Positions 1 through 4,719 of a DNA stretch of 6,533 nt are shown here, piece after piece (within the stretch, counting starts at the first letter, position 1; every line of letters begins with the position of its first letter). The notes beneath the pieces are model-generated. The model was not told the DNA's origin. It saw only the letters and a program-made list of their open reading frames with translations, and made no database searches. Location: NCBI GenBank assembly GCA_023135995.1, contig JAGLRY010000139.1:1-6533 (forward strand). Reading direction: 5' to 3'. The translations under genes and the position numbers were made by a program. This DNA is from Candidatus Aminicenantota bacterium (GTDB lineage: Bacteria; Acidobacteriota; Aminicenantia; Aminicenantales; Aminicenantaceae).

Positions 1-253
1 CGTGACCCGGAGAATTGCCCTCCATGTGTCTGTATGGGAGGGAATCGGGAACGATGTCTCGAAGCGCCATAAGGATGTCAGATTTGACCGATGGATCTGC
101 ATTTTCGTTGATCGTGACACCCGCGGTTGTGTGGGGGACATAGATAAAACAGACGCCTTTTTTGACTTGAGAATTTGTGATGATGTTTTTGACAGAAGAC
201 GTGATGTCGATGAGTTCATCTTTGGCATGGGTTATTACATCAAATAGAGTCAT
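1..253 (-). CDS. yjbQ: YjbQ/UPF0047 family protein, 3' part off the left edge
   Basis: Reading the minus strand from ATG at 253 gives 84 codons (MTLFDVITHAKDEL...) before the left edge cuts the gene. The diagnostic block is HTTAGVTINENADPSVKSD (residues 41-59), followed by YRHMEGNSPGH at the end of the visible part. Both are hallmarks of the YjbQ/UPF0047 fold (secondary thiamine-phosphate synthase enzyme family). Family members are usually about 130-140 residues, so roughly 50 residues are missing. The start is supported by GAGGG on the minus strand (complement of 261-265), seven bases before the ATG. The family is reported to have weak thiamine-phosphate synthase activity, but its physiological role is unsettled. 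The gene is divergent from nrdD, and palindrome P1 begins only 18 bp upstream of its start. Family assignment is firm; function is not. Confidence 0.92.
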   Translation of the reverse strand, partial: MTLFDVITHAKDELIDITSSVKNIITNSQVKKGVCFIYVPHTTAGVTINENADPSVKSDILMALRDIVPDSLPYRHMEGNSPGH

Positions 254-271
254 TTTTCGTCCCTCATTTGG

Positions 272-339
272 CCTGAACTATTCATGAAATGGGCCACTTC
301 CTTGCCTTTGCAGCAACCTCGACTCGTGAATAGTCCAGG
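272..339. repeat. Palindromic repeat P1, 68 bp
   Basis: The outer arms are CCTGAACTATTCATGA (272-287) and TCGTGAATAGTCCAGG (324-339). They are inverted repeats matching at 14 of 16 positions, and one of the two exceptions would be a G-T wobble. Inside lies a core GGGCCACTTCC, then a small stem TTGC (302-305)/GCAA (313-316) around the loop CTTTGCA. The core and right arm recur at 4565-4621 (P2). The element sits immediately upstream of the yjbQ ribosome binding site on the minus strand. No transposase is nearby. It could be a non-autonomous mobile palindrome or a structured RNA/DNA element; the sequence does not decide which. Confidence 0.75.
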
Positions 340-396
340 TTAGTGAAATTTTGTTGAATTATTTTAACACAGATAGAGGTTGGAGGTGAATTTTTT

Positions 397-429
397 ATGT
401 GTTTTCTTTATCAAAAAATTGGGGCATAA
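397..429 (+). CDS. Possible 10-residue leader peptide upstream of nrdD
   Basis: An ATG at 397 opens a ten-codon frame (MCFLYQKIGA) ending in TAA at 427-429. It is preceded by GGAGGTGA (382-389), a near-perfect Shine-Dalgarno sequence at seven bases spacing. Nothing else supports translation: there is no recognised family, no obvious attenuator hairpin after it, and it lies upstream of the candidate nrdD promoter. It is listed because the ribosome binding site is stronger than chance would usually give. Treat as speculative. Confidence 0.2.
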   Translation: MCFLYQKIGA

Positions 430-515
430 AATCCGTTATCGCGCACGAATTTGGAGGTGTTTTTTAGCAGCGGAAATAAAAAATTGCACAAATATAGAAA
501 AAATGCAGAAAACAC

Positions 516-544
516 TTGACAAGAGAAGAAAGCATGTATTAAAT
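516..544 (+). promoter_or_regulatory. Candidate sigma70-type promoter for the nrdD operon
   Basis: TTGACA (516-521) is a perfect -35 box. The hexamer TTAAAT (539-544), 17 bp downstream, matches the -10 consensus at four of six positions. Transcription would start near 551, placing the two NrdR-like boxes just downstream of the start, a sensible place for repression. The -10 is weak, so the exact start is uncertain. Confidence 0.5.
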
Positions 545-556
545 TATTTGACGCTG

Positions 557-572
557 ATACAATATTTAGTAC
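557..572. promoter_or_regulatory. NrdR-box-like operator 1
   Basis: ATACAATATTTAGTAC aligns with the published NrdR consensus acaCwAtATaTwGtgt. It matches a typical ACACAATATATAGTGT box at 12 of 16 positions, including all strongly conserved positions (C4, A6, A8, T9, T11, G13). It lies 145 bp before the nrdD start codon, just downstream of the candidate promoter. NrdR is a zinc-finger/ATP-cone repressor of ribonucleotide reductase genes that responds to nucleotide status. The context of a reductase operon raises confidence; nrdR itself is not in the window. Confidence 0.6.
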
Positions 573-588
573 ACTCCCTGGAGATTAT

Positions 589-604
589 ACACAACATATG
601 GATA
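589..604. promoter_or_regulatory. NrdR-box-like operator 2
   Basis: ACACAACATATGGATA matches the same model at 10 of 16 positions, with the left half-site perfect except for one base and the right half degenerate. Its start is exactly 32 bp (three helical turns) from operator 1. NrdR boxes usually come in pairs separated by a whole number of turns. Alone it would not be called; the spacing is what supports it. Confidence 0.5.
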
Positions 605-716
605 GGTGCTGTTGTTCTTTTCTTACATTTTCCGGAAGGATGGACAAGCGCAGTTGTACGAACTGAGGAGTCATAAAACAATCGGCGCGCACTACCAACG
701 AACAAGGAGGCTCTGA

Positions 717-2789
717 ATGGTGAGATCGATCTCAAGGATCAAAAAACGCGATGGATTAATCACAGATTTTGTGCAAGCTAAAATCACAAATGCCGTTTAC
801 AAAGCCATGGAATCCAACGGCATGGCTGATCAACAATCTGCCCAGAAGATCTCGGATATTGTTACGTATATACTGGAAGACAAATTTGGAGGTTATACGA
901 CCCCATCGGTAGAACAAATTCAGGACATTGTTGAAATGGTGCTGATGAACCAGGGCTACCATGAAATTGCTAAGTCCTACATCCTTTACCGTGAAAGACA
1001 TAAAGACATCCGTGAAACTCGAAAGATCGGGATCAATCTTGAAAGGCTCATCAAAGACTACATCAATGACCTGGATTGGAAGATCAGGGAAAACAGCAAC
1101 GAAGGTGTCCTGAGCTTTTCGGGATTGAATGCCAGGATCTCGGGAGAGGTGCTTGCCAATTTTGCGCTCAACCAGCTCTATTCAGAGCAGATCAAGAAGG
1201 CTCATCTGGATGGCGACCTACATATTCATGACCTGTCCTACCCGATCGTGGGCTACTGTGCCGGCTGGTCTCTGGAAAATCTGTTGAGGAAGGGGTTTGG
1301 GCACGTGCCCAATCAGGTCCATTCTTATCCTGCCAAACATCTGGAGACAGCAACGCTCCACATGGTCAATTTTATAGGCACAATGCAGGGAGAATTTGCT
1401 GGTGCTCAGGCTTTCTCCAGTGTTGATACACTCCTGGCTCCTTTTGTCAGAGCCGATAACCTGGATTATTCAAGCGTGAAGCAGGACCTTCAGAAGCTCA
1501 TCTTTGGTCTGAATGTCCCCTCACGGTGGGGATGGCAAACGCCTTTTTCCAACTTGACTTTTGACCTGACAGTCCCGGATGACCTGAAAGACAAGCGTGT
1601 GATCATCGGCGGCGAGGAAAGGGATTCGACCTACGGAGAATATCAAGAAGAGATGACTATGATAAACAAGGCCTTCCTGGAGTTGATGATCACAGGCGAC
1701 CAGAGTGGCCGTGTCTTTACTTTTCCCATTCCCACATATAACCTGTCCAAAGATTTCGACTGGGATTCTCCCATCTCCGATCTTCTTTTTACAGTGACCG
1801 CAAAGTATGGGATCCCTTACTTTCAGAACTACCTGGGGACGAATCTTGACCCGGGGGATGTCAGAGCCATGTGTTGTCGTTTGAACCTGGACCAAAGAGA
1901 ATTATTGCGCCGGCCCGGAAACATGTGGGGCCCGGGAGATTCCACGGGGTCCATCGGAGTCGTAACCCTCAACCTGAACAGGGTCGGGTATGAGGCGACC
2001 ACAAAGGAAGAATTTTTTGCTCAGTTGAAGAGCAAAATGGTCCTGGCAAAGGACGCGCTGGAGACCAAACGTGAAGTCGTGAACAACATGCTGAGCAAAG
2101 GGCTCATGCCTTACACACTGGTGTATCTCGGCCATTTTGATAACCATTTTTCGACCATCGGGTTGTGCGGGCTGCACGAGGCGTGTCTAAATTTTCAAAA
2201 CAAAGGAGTGGGCAGTCCTGAAGGGAAAGAATTCGCTATTGAAGTCCTAGAATTCATGCGCCTGACCATCCAAGAATTTCAGGAGGAGACCGGGAATCTG
2301 TACAATCTCGAGGCGACTCCTGCAGAGTCCACATCCTACCGCCTCGCCCGGCTGGACAGGCAAAAATACCACAACATCATCACATCGGGCACCGAAAAGC
2401 ACCCTTTCCTGACCAACTCCTCTCAGTTGAATGTGGATGCAACGCGGGATGTTTTCGAGGCGATCGATCACCAGAAGGACCTCCAGCCTTTGTACACAGG
2501 AGGGACTATTTTTCACGCATTCTTGCCCGAGCCCATCGACCCTGCCACGTGCAAGAAGCTAGTTCAGAGGATCGCCCAGACAAAGTTACCCTATTTTAGC
2601 ATTACACCCACCTTCAGTGTCTGCAAGAACCATGGCTATATCGGGGGCGAGATCAAAGAGTGTCCGGAATGTGAAGAGCCTACAGAGGTGTATTCCAGAA
2701 TAGTCGGGTATCTCCGACCAGTGGCAACCTGGAACGATGGAAAAAAACAGGAATTTAAAGAGCGAGCCACATATACAGAATTAGTCTGA
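717..2789 (+). CDS. nrdD: Anaerobic (class III) ribonucleoside-triphosphate reductase, large subunit
   Basis: This 690-residue cytoplasmic glycyl radical enzyme reduces ribonucleoside triphosphates to dNTPs without oxygen. Residues 1-100 form an ATP-cone allosteric domain (RIKKRDG, then QGYHEIAKSYILYRERHK at 79-96). The catalytic barrel follows. C181 (GYCAGW) and C386/C387 (AMCCRLNLD) sit where the T4 enzyme has C79 and the thiyl cysteine C290, allowing for the ATP cone. Further conserved-looking cysteines are C484 and C490 (GLCGLHEAC). NLEATPAEST (530-539) is a family block. The C-terminal metal site is C636-x2-H639 with C649-x2-C652, and the radical glycine is G664 in RIVGYL. The length is complete. 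AAGGAGG stands seven bases before the ATG. The gene is first of a tight operon with a redoxin gene, nrdG and dut, behind two NrdR-like boxes. The adjacent redoxin suggests a redoxin-dependent subtype (inference). Confidence 0.97.
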   Translation: MVRSISRIKKRDGLITDFVQAKITNAVYKAMESNGMADQQSAQKISDIVTYILEDKFGGYTTPSVEQIQDIVEMVLMNQGYHEIAKSYILYRERHKDIRETRKIGINLERLIKDYINDLDWKIRENSNEGVLSFSGLNARISGEVLANFALNQLYSEQIKKAHLDGDLHIHDLSYPIVGYCAGWSLENLLRKGFGHVPNQVHSYPAKHLETATLHMVNFIGTMQGEFAGAQAFSSVDTLLAPFVRADNLDYSSVKQDLQKLIFGLNVPSRWGWQTPFSNLTFDLTVPDDLKDKRVIIGGEERDSTYGEYQEEMTMINKAFLELMITGDQSGRVFTFPIPTYNLSKDFDWDSPISDLLFTVTAKYGIPYFQNYLGTNLDPGDVRAMCCRLNLDQRELLRRPGNMWGPGDSTGSIGVVTLNLNRVGYEATTKEEFFAQLKSKMVLAKDALETKREVVNNMLSKGLMPYTLVYLGHFDNHFSTIGLCGLHEACLNFQNKGVGSPEGKEFAIEVLEFMRLTIQEFQEETGNLYNLEATPAESTSYRLARLDRQKYHNIITSGTEKHPFLTNSSQLNVDATRDVFEAIDHQKDLQPLYTGGTIFHAFLPEPIDPATCKKLVQRIAQTKLPYFSITPTFSVCKNHGYIGGEIKECPECEEPTEVYSRIVGYLRPVATWNDGKKQEFKERATYTELV

Positions 2790-2802
2790 AGCGGGGAGTA
2801 CA

Positions 2803-3069
2803 ATGCAGTATATTATGTTCACCTATCCCAATTGCACCCAATGCGAAGCGCTGAAGACATATATGAATGCGAACAGCTACAAAGTCCAGGAATACAATTT
2901 GATCCAGAAAGACAGCAAGATGAAGATCAGAGAATTCCTGGACGTGCTGAAGAGGGATGATAAAGGGGGGATTGTCATCCCCACATTGATCGTCCTGAAT
3001 GATGGGGATATTGAGACAGTCATGAACACGCGAGAGGAGTTTGAAGCTTGGTCGAGATCAAAGGACTAG
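2803..3069 (+). CDS. Glutaredoxin/NrdH-like small redoxin
   Basis: An 88-residue cytoplasmic protein with a thioredoxin fold. The N-terminal strand is followed by YPNCTQCEALK, with the active-site pair C11-x-x-C14. The cis-proline motif VIPT (P60) and a C-terminal helix (REEFEAWSRS) complete the fold. The CTQC pair resembles the CxQC of NrdH redoxins (CVQC, CMQC) more than the CPYC of classical glutaredoxins. It starts 13 bp after nrdD with a GGGGAG ribosome binding site, and its last 22 bases overlap nrdG. That position inside a class III reductase operon makes it the likely electron donor to NrdD, replacing formate. NrdH partners of class III enzymes are known in methanogens. The redox role is well supported; the partner is inferred. 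Confidence 0.88.
   Translation: MQYIMFTYPNCTQCEALKTYMNANSYKVQEYNLIQKDSKMKIREFLDVLKRDDKGGIVIPTLIVLNDGDIETVMNTREEFEAWSRSKD
3034..3050 (+). promoter_or_regulatory. Ribosome binding site fixing the TTG start of nrdG
   Basis: GAGGAG at 3034-3039 lies inside the redoxin coding sequence, eight bases before TTG at 3048-3050. It is the only well-spaced SD/start pair ahead of the conserved NrdG N-terminus. Confidence 0.7.
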
Positions 3070-3746
3070 AAAAATTCGCCCCGAGGGATTTTCCAGGATT
3101 CATCGCTGCCACGGCGTTTTTGGGCGGATGCAATTTTAAATGCCCCTTCTGCCACAACGCGGACCTCGTGTTGCGGCCGCATTCCCTGCCAACTTTCCCG
3201 ATGGATTATTTTTTGGCTTTCCTGGATGCGCGGAAAAACTGGCTGGAGGGAGTCTGCATCACGGGTGGGGAGCCTCTTTTGAATGATGATTTGGACATTT
3301 TGTTGACAATTATTAAGGAGAGAAATCTTTTAGTGAAGATCGACACGAACGGAGCGTTCCCGGAACAACTTGCTTCTCTGATCAAAAAGGAGCTTCTTGA
3401 TCACGTGGCCATGGATGTGAAAACATCCTTTGAAAAGTATACCGAGGCCGCTGGCGGTCCTGTTAACATCGAGAATATCAAAAAGAGCATCGCCATTATC
3501 AAAGAGTCAGATCTGGATTATACATTTCGCACAACTGCAGTTCCGGGCCTTGTCGACCGTGAAGATATTGAGAAAATTTCGTTGGCATTGCAGGGATCAA
3601 AGATATTCCGTATCCAGCAGTATGTGCCCAGCAATACCCTGGAGAGCGATTATGAAAATATCAAGCCCTACCCTGCAGAAGAGTTGAGAGGATGGGTAAA
3701 GATCGCAGAGCCCCATTTTACAGAAGTTCGATTGGAAGGTGTGTGA
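3048..3746 (+). CDS. nrdG: Anaerobic ribonucleotide reductase activating protein, radical SAM
   Basis: A 232-residue radical SAM enzyme. It should use a [4Fe-4S] cluster and S-adenosylmethionine to generate the glycyl radical on NrdD. The cluster motif is C28-x3-C32-x2-C35 (GGCNFKCPFCHN), and the SAM-binding GGEP motif is in ITGGEPLL (about residues 71-78). Later strands carry KIDTNG and DVKTSFEKY. The length fits the longer NrdG2-type activases also related to pyruvate-formate-lyase activases, rather than the roughly 155-residue E. coli type. The start is TTG at 3048: GAGGAG (3034-3039) lies eight bases upstream, and no ATG or GTG in this frame precedes the conserved N-terminus. The 22-base overlap with the redoxin gene implies translational coupling. 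It ends three bases before dut. Confidence 0.94.
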   Translation: MVEIKGLEKFAPRDFPGFIAATAFLGGCNFKCPFCHNADLVLRPHSLPTFPMDYFLAFLDARKNWLEGVCITGGEPLLNDDLDILLTIIKERNLLVKIDTNGAFPEQLASLIKKELLDHVAMDVKTSFEKYTEAAGGPVNIENIKKSIAIIKESDLDYTFRTTAVPGLVDREDIEKISLALQGSKIFRIQQYVPSNTLESDYENIKPYPAEELRGWVKIAEPHFTEVRLEGV

Positions 3747-3749
3747 GAC

Positions 3750-4172
3750 ATGGAGATGAAAGTCAAGAGAATTCATAAGGATGCCAAGCTTCCATGTTAT
3801 GGGCATGTTGAAGATGCAGGGCTCGACCTTTTCTCAGTGATGGAGTGCGTTCTCAAGGCCGGAGAAGTCCGGGCTATCTCCACAGGAATTCAGTTGGCCA
3901 TTCCCGATGGCTATGTGGGTTTGATCTGGGATAAAAGCGGTATTTCACTCAAAAATATACACCGGTTGGCTGGCGTTGTGGATTCCGGTTATCGCGGCGA
4001 GGTGAAAGTTGTTATGACCAATCTGAGTACCGAAGCATTTTCCATCGCAAAGGGAATGAAAATTGCCCAGATGCTCATCCAGCCCGTTATAAAAGTCAGA
4101 GTGGTCGATTCTGAGGTGCTGGATGATACGTCTCGGGGTGAGAATGGCTTCGGGAGCACAGGACAATACTGA
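3750..4172 (+). CDS. dut: Deoxyuridine 5'-triphosphate nucleotidohydrolase (dUTPase)
   Basis: A 140-residue trimeric-type dUTPase converting dUTP to dUMP and pyrophosphate in the cytoplasm. All five family motifs are present in order: DAGLDLF (22-28), DKSGIS (61-66), LAGVVDSGYRGEV (73-85, with D78 as the catalytic aspartate), GMKIAQMLIQPV (102-113) and the glycine-rich C-terminal arm RGENGFGSTG (129-138). The length is normal. GGAAGGTG ends about seven bases before the ATG. The gene begins three bases after nrdG and ends the operon. A triphosphate-reducing NrdD can produce dUTP directly from UTP, so this neighbour makes sense as both dUMP supplier and guard against uracil in DNA. No hairpin terminator is visible after it. 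Confidence 0.95.
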   Translation: MEMKVKRIHKDAKLPCYGHVEDAGLDLFSVMECVLKAGEVRAISTGIQLAIPDGYVGLIWDKSGISLKNIHRLAGVVDSGYRGEVKVVMTNLSTEAFSIAKGMKIAQMLIQPVIKVRVVDSEVLDDTSRGENGFGSTGQY

Positions 4173-4202
4173 ATCCTCCAAGCTTCCTTCAACAAAAGCA
4201 AA

Positions 4203-4231
4203 TTGACTGCCTCCATGTCCTCTGGTATAGT
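4203..4231 (+). promoter_or_regulatory. Strong sigma70-type promoter before the DUF6132-type gene
   Basis: TTGACT (4203-4208), a 17-bp spacer and TATAGT (4226-4231) match the -35/-10 consensus at five of six positions each. TG at 4223-4224 gives an extended -10. Transcription should start near 4238, only about two bases before the ATG at 4240, so the transcript would be essentially leaderless. Confidence 0.75.
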
Positions 4232-4239
4232 GACCCCCT

Positions 4240-4425
4240 ATGAAAGTGAGCAAGAGAAAGATGATCCAAATCGTTATCGGTGCTGTTTTTGGCGGAGTTA
4301 TCGGTTTTCTTTTCTATCGTTTTGTCGGCTGCAAGAGCGGCACGTGCATGATCGCCAGTAACCCCTACTTATCCACGATGTATTGGGCTGTTCTGGGGGG
4401 CCTGCTTGCCAACATCCTAAGATAG
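4240..4425 (+). CDS. Small DUF6132-type membrane protein
   Basis: A 61-residue protein with a basic N-terminus (MKVSKRK), a glycine-rich membrane segment (about residues 9-29), a short polar loop GCKSGTCMIASNPYLS carrying C31 and C36, and a second membrane segment (about 46-60). The GC-SGTC-SNP pattern between two helices resembles the DUF6132 family, whose function is unknown. It would sit in the inner membrane with both cysteines near one membrane face, which could suit a redox or sulfur role, but nothing proves that. No Shine-Dalgarno sequence precedes the ATG; the promoter places the start of transcription almost on it. Its last codon and stop lie inside the left arm of repeat P2. Family call is from recalled pattern only. 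Confidence 0.78.
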   Translation: MKVSKRKMIQIVIGAVFGGVIGFLFYRFVGCKSGTCMIASNPYLSTMYWAVLGGLLANILR

Positions 4426-4426
4426 A

Positions 4427-4503
4427 TTATTTGTAAAAGCTTGCTGACAAACTGTATATTTCAAAGACCATTCACTATTTTATTGTCAGAATCTTTTACC
4501 CTC
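4427..4503. repeat. Hairpin repeat H1, direct copy 1
   Basis: The arms GTAAAAGCTTGCTGACAA (4433-4450) and TTGTCAGAATCTTTTAC (4483-4499) are imperfect inverted repeats around an AT-rich loop. The whole unit, from TTATTTGTAAAAGC to CTTTTACCCT, recurs as H2 at 4631-4703 in the same orientation. No coding potential is seen. Confidence 0.75.
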
Positions 4504-4520
4504 CGGGCGAGCCGATCTCA

Positions 4521-4540
4521 CTACAAAGCCTTCGTTGTAG
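4521..4540. repeat. Small perfect-based hairpin inside P2
   Basis: CTACAA (4521-4526) pairs with TTGTAG (4535-4540); one mismatch and one further G-C pair close a CCTT loop. No run of T follows, so it does not look like an intrinsic terminator. Confidence 0.5.
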
Positions 4541-4630
4541 CCCATTCGAGGTAGTACACTACATCTTCATGGGCCACTGCCTCGCCTTTGCAGCGACCTC
4601 AACTCGCGAATAATCTATCTTCCACTTGGA

Positions 4631-4703
4631 GTATTCGTAAAAGCTGCTGCCAAATCTATACTCTAAAATCATTTAATATTTTATTGTCAGCATCTTTTAC
4701 CCT
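4631..4703. repeat. Hairpin repeat H2, direct copy 2
   Basis: The arms GTAAAAGCTGCTGCCAA (4637-4653) and TTGTCAGCATCTTTTAC (4684-4700) pair with two mismatches. The copy is related to H1 end to end: GTATTCGTAAAAGC at the left, TATTTTATTGTCAG and CATCTTTTACCCT at the right. The loop differs more than the arms. The right arm contains the -35 box of the following promoter. Confidence 0.75.
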
Positions 4704-4712
4704 AGCTATAAT
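4684..4712 (+). promoter_or_regulatory. Sigma70-type promoter for trmJ, partly inside H2
   Basis: TTGTCA (4684-4689), a 17-bp spacer and a perfect TATAAT (4707-4712) form a strong promoter. The -35 and most of the spacer belong to hairpin repeat H2; the -10 lies just outside it. Predicted transcription start is about 4719-4720, at the ATG of the methyltransferase gene. Confidence 0.75.
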
Positions 4713-4719
4713 GTATGGG

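Larger units (their letters stand above)
254..716. other. Gene-free divergent region between yjbQ and nrdD
   Basis: This 463-bp region separates the divergent yjbQ and nrdD genes. From left to right it holds the yjbQ ribosome binding site, the P1 palindrome (272-339), a short SD-led ORF (397-429), an AT-rich stretch, a candidate sigma70-type promoter (516-544), two NrdR-box-like sites (557-572 and 589-604), about 110 bp of apparently unstructured leader and the nrdD ribosome binding site AAGGAGG just before the ATG at 717. The open frames crossing it have no recognisable protein similarity and overlap the putative operator sites, so I do not call a larger gene. No convincing promoter for yjbQ was found on the minus strand. 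Confidence 0.7.
4419..4621. repeat. Expanded palindromic element P2, about 203 bp
   Basis: The left arm (4419-4434) and right arm (4606-4621) form a 16-bp inverted repeat: AAGATAGATTATT pairs perfectly with AATAATCTATCTT, then T-G, G-C and T-G pairs follow. The right part, 4565-4621, is a relative of P1: TTCATGGGCCACTGCC, then stem TCGC (4582-4585)/GCGA (4593-4596) around the same CTTTGCA loop, then ACTCGCGAATAATC. Compared with P1, about 130 bp is inserted after the left arm. That insert holds hairpin H1, a small hairpin at 4521-4540 and a GCCCAT/ATGGGC pair (4540-4545 with 4569-4574) enclosing GTAGT/ACTAC. Confidence 0.68.

Noticed and set aside
2..247. Plus-strand open frame of 81 codons at the left edge
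   Set aside because: It is the antisense shadow of the YjbQ-family gene, whose conserved HTTAGVTINE block is on the minus strand.
272..339. Integron attC site, because of the imperfect palindrome
   Set aside because: The R' (GTTRRRY) and R'' (RYYYAAC) cores are not matched at the ends, and there is no integrase or cassette structure.
598..666. 22-codon cysteine-rich frame (MDRCCCSFL...) in the nrdD leader
   Set aside because: Tempting as a redox leader peptide, but the nearest GGAG is about 14 bases away, it overlaps operator 2, and nothing else supports translation.
380..676. Plus-strand 98-codon frame starting at TTG upstream of nrdD
   Set aside because: No family resemblance; it covers the candidate promoter and NrdR-like boxes, and the good Shine-Dalgarno sequence nearby serves a different frame.
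4173..4202. Intrinsic terminator after dut
   Set aside because: No GC-rich hairpin followed by T residues is present; read-through into the next gene remains possible.
4427..4703. CRISPR array
   Set aside because: Only two units, diverged from each other, each a hairpin of 73-77 bp, with no regular spacer series and no cas genes.
4588..4719. N-terminal extension of TrmJ by 44 residues from ATG 4588
   Set aside because: It would translate repeats P2 and H2 and the promoter itself, and would exceed the family length with no recognisable domain.
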